Part shown: one piece after another, positions 25,012 to 33,645 of the stretch | Layout: each line of letters opens with the position of its first letter | Numbering within the stretch: the stretch's first letter is position 1 | Assembly (NCBI GenBank): GCA_037133675.1 | Contig: JBAXNR010000021.1 | Location: forward strand, 1 to 49,582 | Length of the DNA stretch: 49,582 nucleotides | From: UBA4132 sp037133675 | Lineage (GTDB): Bacteria; Pseudomonadota; Gammaproteobacteria; Methylococcales; Methylomonadaceae | Direction of reading: 5' to 3' | The notes under the pieces: model-generated | What the model saw: only the letters and a program-made list of their open reading frames with translations | What the model was told of the DNA's origin: nothing | The model's database searches: none | Position numbers and translations under genes: made by a program

Positions 25012-25745
25012 TTAATCTACATGAAGCGATTTAATTAAATCATCTTCCAATGCTAAATCGACAATCGTTGATGGTAATGATTTAGTTGGTTTAACGCCCA
25101 AGTCTTTAAGCATTTGTGCTTGTCGAATAACATTGCCTCTCCCACCTGTAAATTTCCCAAACGCATCGTCGTAACTTTTTTGGGCTTGCTTGAGCCTATC
25201 ACCTATTTTTTCAAAATCATCCACAAAACCAACCAATTTGTCATACAACTCACCTCCCCGTTTAGCAATGTCTTAAGAATTTCGGGTTTGCTGCTCTTGT
25301 CGCCATAAATTAGCCACAGTACGCACCACAAAAAGCAAAGTGCTTGGGCTAACCAACAAGACATTCTTTGTCCACGCCTCTTGCCAAAGTTCACCATCTT
25401 GAGCGATAGCCAGCATAAAAGCGGGTTCTATGGGTATGAACATAATGACGAAATCCAGCGATTTCAATTGATAAATTTCTTGATAATTTTTACCCGAAAG
25501 CCCTTTGATATGGGCGCGAACAGAATCAATATGGCGTTTAAGCGCGGCATCCCTGACTTGCTCATTATCAGAATTGGCGTAATCGTTGTAAGCAACAATC
25601 GATACTTTAACATCAACAACTAAGTGCCTACCTTCTGGCAAATAGATAATGACATCGGGTTGAGCGCGTGAACCATCTTCGCGACTATGGCTTTCTTGCG
25701 TTTTGTAATGTTCACCTTTACTGAGTCCTGAATTATCTAGAAAAC
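25012..25745 (-). pseudogene. rmuC: rmuC pseudogene (C-terminal half, in-frame stop)
   Basis: The minus strand encodes the C-terminal half of a RmuC-like DNA recombination protein: SGLSKGEHYKTQE, AQPDVIIYLPEGRHLVVD, HIKGLSGKNYQEIY, SLDFVIMFIPIEPAFML, LLFVVRTVANLWRQEQQTRN, then, after an in-frame TAA (25273-25275), DIAKRGGELYDKLVGFVDD to the end. The frame is the same on both sides, so a single nonsense change, for example CAA to TAA, explains it. The N-terminal half is missing: homology starts abruptly at about 25745, inside the end of the next gene. Annotators would normally call two or three small unrelated genes here. Confidence 0.9.
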
Positions 25746-26149
25746 TCTAATTCCAAATCTGTTTCACAAAAATCAAATATAGCTGGCTCACCTTCTACAC
25801 CATCGGAAAAAACGGCTTTAATTAATTGTTTGCAGTCTTCGTTATCGGCACTAGAATTCCACATTAACGTTTCTGACTCACCTGCTCTGATGCCAGCACC
25901 TATGTCAGCCCCACTCCACTTTTTACCATTTTCAGAAACTAAAAGTTGTTTAATGGTGTATTTAGTGGTGTTGTGTACTTTAAACGAAATTTCGAGTTGA
26001 GATTCAGGTACTTGTTGGCTGGCAGTGTTATTCGCATTAGGCAAATCTTCTTGGCAGTCTAAACCAGGATAGCATTTAGCTTCTGCAACTGAGACTAAGA
26101 ATAATGACGTTAAGCCGATAGCGATGAGTTTAAAATTAAGTGAGGTCAT
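25733..26149 (-). CDS. Exported protein with CYPGLDC N-terminal module
   Basis: 138 residues. Signal peptide (hydrophobic LIAIGLTSLFLVSVAEA) followed by KCYPGLDCQEDLPNANNT, a short cysteine pair module also found after the signal peptide of the SUMF1-like protein at 26965-27828. The remainder (ISFKVHNTTKYTIKQLLVSE, WSGADIGAGIRAGESETLMW) looks like a small beta-sandwich and has no family I recognise. It overlaps the preceding peptidase gene by 14 bases. Its stop falls on the edge of the rmuC remnant. Confidence 0.8.
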   Translation of the reverse strand: MTSLNFKLIAIGLTSLFLVSVAEAKCYPGLDCQEDLPNANNTASQQVPESQLEISFKVHNTTKYTIKQLLVSENGKKWSGADIGAGIRAGESETLMWNSSADNEDCKQLIKAVFSDGVEGEPAIFDFCETDLELEFSR

Positions 26150-26864
26150 TTGTAAATACTAGATTCATACCTGTTTCAGCAACTTGCTGAATATTGTTAT
26201 TGTTTGTTAAGCCGATTTTATAACCTTCTAACATCACTTTTGCACGTTCTATTGGCGTACCGTGATGGGTGGGTGAATTAAAATGGGTATCACCTTTTAA
26301 ATATAAGCTGTCGAGAAAGCCTTTAATATCAATTTCGCCACTGCGTAGCCGTTTTAAGCCCAGATAATAGCCCGCTAAATAATCAGCGTGTAATTCTAAT
26401 AATCTGTGTGTAGTTTGTGATTGGGTTAAAAGTTGATAAAACTCACTTTGGTATTGAAAGATGTGTCCAAATTCATGCGCTATAATCCCTGCTACCGCTA
26501 AACCGCCCCATTCATTAAGTAATAATTCATCAGATAACAATTGTTTACCAAAAACCACTGTGCCTTTAGTATTGGGTATCCATGTTTCAGGAGTTGCGAA
26601 AGCATTGTTGTCATCGCAGAAGCCAAAACCAGGTAATAGATTGAAACTATCAGCAACATGGGTTAATTCTAAGTTAATACTACGGTCTAAGTCGCTATTA
26701 CCTGACGTTCTATACAGATCATCAATGCCATTGGCTTGCAGTCCACCGCGTAACGAACACGCTCTAGGTGCATCTTTTGCCCGCGCACAAGTGTGATGAC
26801 CACAAAGCAATGCGGCTGAGAACAAAGCCGTGCTTTTTAAAAATTTTCTACGGTTTGAATTCAT
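26136..26864 (-). CDS. Tat-type exported zinc metallopeptidase-like protein
   Basis: 242 residues. N-terminal twin-arginine signal NRRKFLKSTALFSAALL, suggesting folded export. The zinc site is HEFGH (residues 130-134) with a downstream LELHADYLAGYY block (E157, H159, D161), a combination seen in M48-like and neutral zinc metallopeptidases. NSPTHHGTPIERAKVMLEGY near the C-terminus resembles the end of that domain. Substrate unknown. Overlaps the following 138-residue protein gene by 14 bases, so the two are cotranscribed and may act together in the periplasm. Confidence 0.8.
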   Translation of the reverse strand: MNSNRRKFLKSTALFSAALLCGHHTCARAKDAPRACSLRGGLQANGIDDLYRTSGNSDLDRSINLELTHVADSFNLLPGFGFCDDNNAFATPETWIPNTKGTVVFGKQLLSDELLLNEWGGLAVAGIIAHEFGHIFQYQSEFYQLLTQSQTTHRLLELHADYLAGYYLGLKRLRSGEIDIKGFLDSLYLKGDTHFNSPTHHGTPIERAKVMLEGYKIGLTNNNNIQQVAETGMNLVFTNDLT

Positions 26865-26889
26865 GGTTTGTTTTCTTCAACTGTTAAGG

Positions 26890-26930
26890 AACTAGACCTT
26901 TCAAGTTTTAAAAACCTGAAAGGTCTAGTT
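26890..26930. repeat. Palindromic element, copy 1
   Basis: AACTAGACCTTTCA (26890-26903) is complementary to 26917-26930, with a GTTTT/AAAAC pair inside. It shares the AGACCTTTC...GAAAGGTCT arms with the element at 27865-27897. It may double as a terminator for the SUMF1-like gene. Confidence 0.85.
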
Positions 26931-26964
26931 AGGTTAAAGCAAAAAAGGGTAAAAGAGCAAAGAG

Positions 26965-27828
26965 TTACATCCTAGAAAGACGAAAACCGAGGTTGTCTTT
27001 ACGGTCATCGGGTATGCTATAGTCACGGAACGCCGAGCGCAAGAGGTACGGTCTGTCGTTGTCCCACGAACCACCGCGAACTATCCGTAACGACTTAGCA
27101 TCATTATTGCTGGCACATTGTTTTTCGCTACCATCATACTGTTCAACATAAACTGAACACGTCCATTCCCACACATTACCCGTCATATCATACAACCCCC
27201 TGCTATTGGCAGGATACGAGCCGACTGCTACCGTAGTTTGTTTATATACTCCTGTTTTCCCACCACAGTCATTGTAATCAACTGTACCACCATTGTAATT
27301 GGCTTGCTGAGTGCTAATACAGTTGCCTGTATAAAAGGGTGTGGTCGTCCCTGCTCGCGCCGTATATTCCCATTCAGCTTCGGTAGGTAAACGATAGGTT
27401 TTACCCGTTTGCTGATTTAAACGAGCGATAAATTGTTGAATATCCAAATAACTGACTTGTTCAACAGGCAGATTATCGCCATGAAATTTAGATGGATTAC
27501 TACCCATGACAGCTTGCCATTGTGCTTGCGTGACTTCATATTTGCCTAAGTAAAAATCGTCTACACAGACTTGATGCTGTTTTTCATTGTGTCCTCTTAG
27601 TGGTTCAGATTCTGGACTACCAATGTTAAAACAACCGCCTTCAATCAGCACCATCTCTAGTTCTGCTGATGAACTGCTAGAAGGAGCTGGTTGGCTAGGT
27701 GTGGTGTTCTTTGCGTTAGGTAAATCTGCGGGGCAATCCAATCCAGGATAACATTTACCGTAAGCGGCTGAGACCAACAAGCAAGAGGCTAAGCCGATAA
27801 CGATGGTTTTAAAATGTGTTGCTGTCAT
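26965..27828 (-). CDS. SUMF1/FGE-fold exported protein with CYPGLDC module
   Basis: 287 residues. Signal peptide then KCYPGLDCPADLPNAKNT, a serine-rich linker, and a SUMF1 domain from about residue 56: MVLIEGGCFNIGS, YEVTQAQWQAVMGSNPS, YRLPTEAEWEYTARAG, GLYDMTGNVWEWTCSVY and RIVRGGSWDNDRP. The region where true formylglycine-generating enzymes carry their two active-site cysteines (after RGGSW) lacks them, so it is probably not a formylglycine enzyme but a binding or structural member of the fold. Periplasmic. It is bracketed by two copies of the same palindrome. Confidence 0.85.
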   Translation of the reverse strand: MTATHFKTIVIGLASCLLVSAAYGKCYPGLDCPADLPNAKNTTPSQPAPSSSSSAELEMVLIEGGCFNIGSPESEPLRGHNEKQHQVCVDDFYLGKYEVTQAQWQAVMGSNPSKFHGDNLPVEQVSYLDIQQFIARLNQQTGKTYRLPTEAEWEYTARAGTTTPFYTGNCISTQQANYNGGTVDYNDCGGKTGVYKQTTVAVGSYPANSRGLYDMTGNVWEWTCSVYVEQYDGSEKQCASNNDAKSLRIVRGGSWDNDRPYLLRSAFRDYSIPDDRKDNLGFRLSRM

Positions 27829-27864
27829 TTTTTACTCCAAATTAGGATGACTTTTTGTTATCAG

Positions 27865-27897
27865 AGACCTTTCGGGTTTTTAAAACCCGAAAGGTCT
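27865..27897. repeat. Palindromic element, copy 2
   Basis: A perfect 16-base inverted repeat, left arm AGACCTTTCGGGTTTT at 27865-27880 and right arm at 27882-27897 with a single central base. It lies between alaS and the SUMF1-like gene, could terminate alaS transcription, and matches the arms of the copy at 26890-26930. Confidence 0.92.
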
Positions 27898-27912
27898 AGC
27901 TCTCGATTCAGA

Positions 27913-30525
27913 TTACGCACCTAATCGTTCTTGCACCCAAGCGGAAACACCCACCAACGCCCCCGCTAATGCCGCAGGATTCGTACCACCTGCTTGCGCT
28001 AAATCAGGTTTACCACCACCTTTACCTCCGACTTGCGTTGCGACAAAATTGACTAACTCGCCAGCTTTGACTTTGCCCATCGTGTCTTTAGAGACACCAG
28101 CGACTAGGCTGACTTTATCGCCTTCAACGACGGCTAACACGATAGCGCAACTGCCGAGTTTGTTTTTTAACTGGTCAGCCATGTCGCGTAACGAGGAAGC
28201 GGCGACATCGTGGAGTTTAACAGCTAACACTTTTACGCCATTTATTTCCACTGCTTGGGCAATCAGTTCATTACCTGCTGCGCTGGCAAGTTTTGCGGTT
28301 AAGCGTTCGAGTTGTTTTTCTAGGCTACGGTTTTTTTCCAGTAGTTGTTCCACTTTTTCAGAGGTTTTGTCTGCGGGGCTTTTTAGTAGATTGGCAATAC
28401 TGGTTAATGCTTTATCACGCTCCGCTAACCAATCGATGCAGCCGCCACCTGTGACTGCTTCAATACGACGCACACCTGCGGCAACACCTGTTTCACTGAT
28501 AATTTTAAAACAACCAATGTCCCCTGCTCTATCAACGTGTGTACCGCCGCACAGTTCAGTCGAGAATTCACCTATTTTTAATACTCGCACTTCTGCACCG
28601 TATTTTTCGCCGAATAACGCCATAGCACCTGCTTTGACTGCATCATCTTTCGCCATGACTTGTGCGGATACGGGATTATTTGAACGAATTTGTTCATTAA
28701 CTAGACATTCAATCGTTCTAATTTGTTCATCGGTCACGGGTTCAAAATGCGAAAAGTCAAAACGTAGGCGTTCAGTATTTACTAATGAACCTTTTTGCGT
28801 AACGTGTTCTCCTAGCGTTTGCCGTAATGCAGCATGAAGTAAATGCGTGGCGGAATGGTTGAGTTCAGTGGCTTTACGCGCAGCGGCGTTGACGGTGGTT
28901 AGCGCGGTTTGACCTGTACTTAATGCGCCTGAAACTAGCTTGCCTTTGTGTAAAAATAACGTTCCGCCTTGTTTTTGGGTGTCGCTGACTTCAAACACTG
29001 CACCCGCAACGACAATTTGTCCGCTATCGCCCACTTGACCGCCTGATTCGGCATAAAATGGCGTTTTATCCAGCACCACCAAACCTTCTTCGCCTGCATT
29101 CAAATGGTCAACGGATTTCCCTTGTTGATACAATGCAACGATGTGCGCGGTATCATCAAGATGGTCATAACCTGTAAATTCTGTTTGGCTATCGAGCTTA
29201 ATATCTTGGTGATAATCGCCGCCAAAACTACTAGCTGAACGCGCTCTATCACGCTGGGCGTTCATGGCGATTTCAAAACCTGCATGATCTACCGTTAAGT
29301 TATTCTCGCGGGCAAAATCAGCGGTTAAATCGACTGGGAAACCGTAAGTGTCATAGAGTTGAAACACCACCTCGCCTGAAATAACCGTGCCGTGTAATTT
29401 AGCAACACAGGCTTCCAATATTTTCATGCCCTGCCCTAGCGTTTCGGCAAAACGTTGTTCTTCTTTTTGTAACACGCGCTCGACTTGGGCTTGATTAGCT
29501 TTCAATTTAGGAAAAGCCTCACCCATTTCTTCAACTAACGGCGTGACTAATTGATAAAAGAAGACATCTTGAATACCTAAACGATAGCCGTGACGAATAG
29601 CGCGGCGAATAATGCGGCGTAATACATAACCGCGTCCTTCATTAGAGGGCATGACACCATCAGCAATCAAAAACGCACACGAGCGAATATGGTCGGCAAT
29701 CACGCGTAACGAACTTTGATTTAAGTCAGTGGTGTTAGCTAAACGCGCCGCTGCTGCCAGTAATTTTTGGAATAAATCAATTTCATAATTGCTATGCACA
29801 CCTTGGACGACAGCGGCAATACGTTCTAAGCCCATACCTGTATCAACAGAGGGTTTCGGTAACGGCGTGAGTGTGCCGTCAATATCTCGGTCGTATTGCA
29901 TGAAAACTAAGTTCCAGACTTCGATATATCTATCGCCGTCTTCCTCAGGCGTACCAGGAGGTCCACCCGCAATATGTTCGCCATGATCGTAAAATATTTC
30001 CGTACAAGGTCCACAAGGTCCCGTATCTCCCATTGACCAAAAATTATCTTTCGCGCCAATTTTCGATAAGCGGTTTTTATCGACACCAATATCTTCTAAC
30101 CAAATTTGTTCGGCTTCTGCGTCTTCCTCAAATACCGTGACCCATAATTTTTCGGCAGGAATGTCTAATTCTTTGGTTAAAAAATCCCACGCATAATGAA
30201 TCGCGTCTTTTTTGAAATAATCGCCAAAGCTAAAATTGCCCAGCATTTCAAAAAAGGTGTGATGCCGTGCGGTGTAGCCGACATTTTCCAAGTCGTTATG
30301 CTTGCCGCCTGCACGCACACAGCGTTGACTAGTGGCAGCTTTGGTAAATTCGCGTTGTTCTCGCCCTAAAAAGACATCTTTAAACTGCACCATGCCCGCA
30401 TTGGTAAATAATAGCGTCGGATCATTAGTTGGAATCAGTGAGCTAGACGCTTCTACAGCGTGTCCGCGTTGTTGAAAGAAGTCTAGGAAAGCGGAGCGCA
30501 ACTCTGCGCTAGTCATTTTTTTCAT
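27913..30525 (-). CDS. alaS: Alanyl-tRNA synthetase
   Basis: 870 residues (E. coli 876). Class II catalytic domain (PTNDPTLLFTNAGMVQFKD, motif 2 TSQRCVRAGGKHNDLENVG), tRNA-recognition region, the editing domain with HSATHLLH and CGGTHVDRAGDIGCFK (zinc ligands), and the C-terminal oligomerisation C-Ala domain (GGKGGGKPDLAQAGG). Essential. It follows recX on the same strand by 28 bases, the usual gammaproteobacterial order. Confidence 0.98.
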   Translation of the reverse strand: MKKMTSAELRSAFLDFFQQRGHAVEASSSLIPTNDPTLLFTNAGMVQFKDVFLGREQREFTKAATSQRCVRAGGKHNDLENVGYTARHHTFFEMLGNFSFGDYFKKDAIHYAWDFLTKELDIPAEKLWVTVFEEDAEAEQIWLEDIGVDKNRLSKIGAKDNFWSMGDTGPCGPCTEIFYDHGEHIAGGPPGTPEEDGDRYIEVWNLVFMQYDRDIDGTLTPLPKPSVDTGMGLERIAAVVQGVHSNYEIDLFQKLLAAAARLANTTDLNQSSLRVIADHIRSCAFLIADGVMPSNEGRGYVLRRIIRRAIRHGYRLGIQDVFFYQLVTPLVEEMGEAFPKLKANQAQVERVLQKEEQRFAETLGQGMKILEACVAKLHGTVISGEVVFQLYDTYGFPVDLTADFARENNLTVDHAGFEIAMNAQRDRARSASSFGGDYHQDIKLDSQTEFTGYDHLDDTAHIVALYQQGKSVDHLNAGEEGLVVLDKTPFYAESGGQVGDSGQIVVAGAVFEVSDTQKQGGTLFLHKGKLVSGALSTGQTALTTVNAAARKATELNHSATHLLHAALRQTLGEHVTQKGSLVNTERLRFDFSHFEPVTDEQIRTIECLVNEQIRSNNPVSAQVMAKDDAVKAGAMALFGEKYGAEVRVLKIGEFSTELCGGTHVDRAGDIGCFKIISETGVAAGVRRIEAVTGGGCIDWLAERDKALTSIANLLKSPADKTSEKVEQLLEKNRSLEKQLERLTAKLASAAGNELIAQAVEINGVKVLAVKLHDVAASSLRDMADQLKNKLGSCAIVLAVVEGDKVSLVAGVSKDTMGKVKAGELVNFVATQVGGKGGGKPDLAQAGGTNPAALAGALVGVSAWVQERLGA

Positions 30526-30553
30526 GGTAGTAGGGAGTTTGAAGGTGGAAAAC

Positions 30554-31042
30554 TTAGATAAACTGAATATTTAATTGTTGGCATAAAGCAGTCATTAGCG
30601 TGCTGGGAAACCCCCGCTGCATTAAAAAACGACAGCGTTTTGCCCATTCTGAACGGCTTAAACGCGTGTCGTGGTCATATTTTTTGTGATACACCTGTTC
30701 AAGCAATTCTAGCCAACTATCGGCGAATGCTAACATGATAGTATCAAGATTAACTGCTTCTACGCCATTTTGTTTAAGTTCATAAGCGATAGCAAGCGAA
30801 CCATAGCCTTTTTGTATTCGATGCCGCGCATAACTTTCAGCATAACGGCTGTCACTTTGCCAACCTTGGCTGGTTAATTCGGCAATAACTGGCAGGCTAT
30901 CCTCTTTGTTAAAACCTCTTAGCAACAATTTAGTGAGCAGTTCTTTTTGGCTATGTTCGCGGCGCATAAGCAGGCGTAAACAACTGTTTTTGATTTCAGT
31001 AGAGATGGGATTAATCGCGTCCCTATCAGCATCTAAAACCAT
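30554..31042 (-). CDS. recX: Regulatory protein RecX
   Basis: 162 residues. RecX modulates RecA filament growth. Three-helix repeats are visible: CLRLLMRREHSQKELLTKLL, LTSQGWQSDSRYAESYARHR and GYGSLAIAYELKQNGV. Directly after recA with a six-base gap, the usual operon. Confidence 0.94.
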   Translation of the reverse strand: MVLDADRDAINPISTEIKNSCLRLLMRREHSQKELLTKLLLRGFNKEDSLPVIAELTSQGWQSDSRYAESYARHRIQKGYGSLAIAYELKQNGVEAVNLDTIMLAFADSWLELLEQVYHKKYDHDTRLSRSEWAKRCRFLMQRGFPSTLMTALCQQLNIQFI

Positions 31043-31048
31043 AGGAGC

Positions 31049-32101
31049 TTATGATTCTCCTTCACTCAGTTCATCAGCGTCTGGCGTAAATTCTTGAACA
31101 GCAACATGGGGTTTTTTAAAGGCTTCAGCTCTTATTTTAGCTTCCACTTCTTTGGCTTTATCGGGATTTTCTTTTAGATAGGTTCTTGCATTATCTTTGC
31201 CCTGCCCTATTTTGTCACTGCCATAGCTATACCACGAGCCTGCTTTTTGAATAAAACCGTAAGCTACGCCTAAATCAACTAATTCACCTGTGAAAGAAAT
31301 GCCTTCACCGTATAAAATTTCAAATTCAGCTTGTTTAAAGGGGGGAGCGACTTTGTTTTTAACCACTTTAACACGGGTTTCATTGCCGATAACGTCATCG
31401 CCTTTTTTGACTGAACCAATGCGACGTATATCTAAACGAACTGAGGCATAAAATTTTAGTGCGTTACCGCCTGTAGTGGTTTCTGGTGAACCAAACATCA
31501 CACCGATTTTCATGCGGATTTGGTTAATAAAAATAACCAGAGTATTAGAACGCTTGATATTTGCTGTGAGTTTACGCAACGCTTGGGACATCAAACGCGC
31601 CTGTAGCCCCATGTGTGAATCGCCCATATCGCCTTCGATTTCCGCTTTAGGTGTTAGCGCGGCAACTGAATCAATGACAACAATATCCACCGCGCCAGAA
31701 CGTACCAACATATCAACAATTTCTAAGGCTTGCTCACCCGTATCAGGCTGAGAAACCAGCAAATCATCAACATTAACACCTAATTTTTGCGCATAACCGC
31801 AATCCAACGCGTGTTCCGCATCAACAAATGCCGCTACACCACCCAGTTTTTGCATTTCAGCAATCACTTGTAAAGTTAGCGTGGTTTTGCCAGATGACTC
31901 AGGTCCATAAATTTCAACCACACGACCACGCGGCAAGCCACCTACACCTAAAGCAATATCTAAACCCAAAGAGCCTGTTGAAACCACATCAATATCACGC
32001 GAATAAGCTACATCACCCATACGCATAACCGAACCTTTACCGAACTGCTTTTCGATTTGCATTAATGCCGCGCCTAGTGCTTTCTTTTTGTTGTCATCCA
32101 T
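31049..32101 (-). CDS. recA: Recombinase RecA
   Basis: 350 residues from ATG 32101, which has AGGG upstream and gives the normal start MDDNKKKALGAALMQIEKQF; a 13-residue longer frame is rejected. Walker A GPESSGKTT at residues 66-74, DAEHALDCGYA, VIDSVAALTPKAEIEGDMGD, and loop L2 region GNALKFYASVRLD. Drives homologous recombination and SOS induction. I found no convincing LexA box (CTG-N10-CAG) in the 32102-32369 spacer. Confidence 0.98.
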   Translation of the reverse strand: MDDNKKKALGAALMQIEKQFGKGSVMRMGDVAYSRDIDVVSTGSLGLDIALGVGGLPRGRVVEIYGPESSGKTTLTLQVIAEMQKLGGVAAFVDAEHALDCGYAQKLGVNVDDLLVSQPDTGEQALEIVDMLVRSGAVDIVVIDSVAALTPKAEIEGDMGDSHMGLQARLMSQALRKLTANIKRSNTLVIFINQIRMKIGVMFGSPETTTGGNALKFYASVRLDIRRIGSVKKGDDVIGNETRVKVVKNKVAPPFKQAEFEILYGEGISFTGELVDLGVAYGFIQKAGSWYSYGSDKIGQGKDNARTYLKENPDKAKEVEAKIRAEAFKKPHVAVQEFTPDADELSEGES

Positions 32102-32323
32102 TGCTGTTGCCCTGTGTGTGAAAAGAGGCTTTATTATCACATACCGATAGGGGTTCTGGTAGTGTTCATTTAGTCTGATTTAAGCAATTCAAGTAGTCAG
32201 TCACGTCTTACTGAACGGTTAAAAAGTCGTGATGCAATCAGTTATTGAACATCAATATCGCGTTGCACTGCTGTGAGATAGTATTGATATGATACACTTA
32301 ATCATAAATTTAAAAGTCGCGGT

Positions 32324-32329
32324 TATAAT
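32324..32329 (+). promoter_or_regulatory. Candidate -10 box for the type II secretion operon
   Basis: TATAAT at 32324-32329, 50 bases before the gspG start, in the recA-gspG divergent spacer. Spacing to a -35 box is not convincing. Confidence 0.4.
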
Positions 32330-32378
32330 GCTGTTATTACAGCGCGTATCTTGATTTCACTACACTTTTATGGAGCAA

Positions 32379-32807
32379 ATGATGTACACACAACACTCTA
32401 AACAGTCTGGTTTCACCTTACTGGAGCTTTTAGTTGTCTTAGGTATTATTGCTATGCTGGCGGGCATAGTTGGTCCTCAGGTTATGAAACACATGGGGGA
32501 ATCTAAAGTTAAAGCTGCCAAGGTGCAAATTGAGGAGCTAATGGCAAGCTTGGATATGTATAAGCTGGATTTGGGGCATTATCCAAGCCAAGAACAAGGT
32601 TTGAACGCACTGATTGAATCACCAGATAGTACCAAAAATTGGAATGGACCTTATCTGCGCAAATCTAAAGTGCCTGTTGATCCGTGGCAAAATCCTTATA
32701 TTTACACCTTTCCAGGCAAACATGGAAAATTTGATTTATCCAGTTTAGGTGCCGACAGCGTAGAAGGCGGTGAAGGCGAAGACAGAGATGTATTGGGTTG
32801 GGAATAA
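32379..32807 (+). CDS. gspG: Type II secretion major pseudopilin GspG
   Basis: 142 residues from ATG 32379 (GGAG just upstream; a longer start at 32370 is possible). Prepilin cleavage site KQSGF-TLLEL, followed by the hydrophobic helix LLVVLGIIAMLAGIVGP. The C-terminal GspG block LNALIESPDSTKNWNGPYL and VDPWQNPYIYTFPGKHGKFD carries the calcium-binding loop. It polymerises into the pseudopilus. First gene of a nine-gene run. Confidence 0.97.
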   Translation: MMYTQHSKQSGFTLLELLVVLGIIAMLAGIVGPQVMKHMGESKVKAAKVQIEELMASLDMYKLDLGHYPSQEQGLNALIESPDSTKNWNGPYLRKSKVPVDPWQNPYIYTFPGKHGKFDLSSLGADSVEGGEGEDRDVLGWE

Positions 32808-32813
32808 ATAGCC

Positions 32814-33257
32814 TTGAGCTTTAATAAGGGCTTTACGCTACTGGAATTAATGGTAGTGTTATTTATTATGGTATTAGGTTTTTCCGTTATTGGTATTAAT
32901 CTTTCGTCGGGCAATAACGCAACTGAACATCAACGTGCCGCCAGAGATATTGTGTCAGCATTGCGTTATGCCAGAGGAATGGCATTGATGACACATAAAG
33001 AAACCACAGTGACCTTTGATCTTAACGAAAATAACTACACCGTGGCTAATCGAGACAAGGTTTTTGCTATTCCTGAAACGATTAAAGTCACAGTGGTAAC
33101 AACACAAAGCCAGTTGACTGAGAAAAATAAAGGCAGTATTCGATTTTTTGGTGATGGTTCTTCTACTGGTGGGCGCGTGTCTTTAAAGCGGGGCGAAAGC
33201 GTGTGGAAAATCGATATAAATTGGCTGACGGGGCAAATTGAACTTGAAAATAAATAA
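32814..33257 (+). CDS. gspH: Type II secretion minor pseudopilin GspH
   Basis: 147 residues, starting at TTG 32814. Prepilin site FNKGF-TLLELMVVLFIM. GspH globular domain with AARDIVSALRYARGMALMT and GSIRFFGDGSSTGGRVSL. Sits in the growing pseudopilus. Overlaps gspI by 20 bases. Confidence 0.9.
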   Translation: MSFNKGFTLLELMVVLFIMVLGFSVIGINLSSGNNATEHQRAARDIVSALRYARGMALMTHKETTVTFDLNENNYTVANRDKVFAIPETIKVTVVTTQSQLTEKNKGSIRFFGDGSSTGGRVSLKRGESVWKIDINWLTGQIELENK

Positions 33258-33645
33258 ACAACAGGGTTTTTCTTTATTGGAAATTCTGATTGCCTTTTCG
33301 ATTTTAGCGGTGTCTTTAAGTATTCTGTTGAATATATTTTCTTTGGGGGTTAATAGCGCAGGTGTTGCGGAAGACTATAACGCGGCGGTACAACTTGCTG
33401 AGTCGCTAATGGCTAAGACTGGTGTAGAAATGCCATTGCAAGTCGGTGAAGCAGTAGGTGTTGAGCAGGATAAATATCATTGGCAGGTTGCCGTTCAAGC
33501 GTTTCAATTTAATCCTGATCAGTTCGACACCACCACTTTAAACACCTCGCTTTTTAAAGTGAGGGTGACAGTAAATTGGGGTGATGAGCAGCGTTTCAGA
33601 GAAGTTAAGTTAGTCACGCTAAAATTAGTCAACAAAGTATTGTGA
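33238..33645 (+). CDS. gspI: Type II secretion minor pseudopilin GspI
   Basis: 135 residues, probable TTG start at 33238. Prepilin site KQQGF-SLLEILIAFSILAVS. Short globular part, as expected for GspI, which forms the pseudopilus tip with GspJ and GspK. Stop TGA overlaps the gspJ ATG. Confidence 0.9.
   Translation: MNLKINKQQGFSLLEILIAFSILAVSLSILLNIFSLGVNSAGVAEDYNAAVQLAESLMAKTGVEMPLQVGEAVGVEQDKYHWQVAVQAFQFNPDQFDTTTLNTSLFKVRVTVNWGDEQRFREVKLVTLKLVNKVL

Noticed and set aside
25203..25397. Small minus-strand frame between the rmuC pieces
   Set aside because: It is in another frame; the true rmuC frame runs through the in-frame stop.
26965..27828. Active formylglycine-generating enzyme
   Set aside because: The segment after RGGSW lacks the catalytic cysteines.
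28049..28837. 262-residue plus-strand frame antisense to alaS
   Set aside because: Shadow of alaS; serine-rich low-complexity translation with no domain.
32102..32369. LexA box upstream of recA
   Set aside because: No CTG-N10-CAG of acceptable quality found by eye; absence is not proof.
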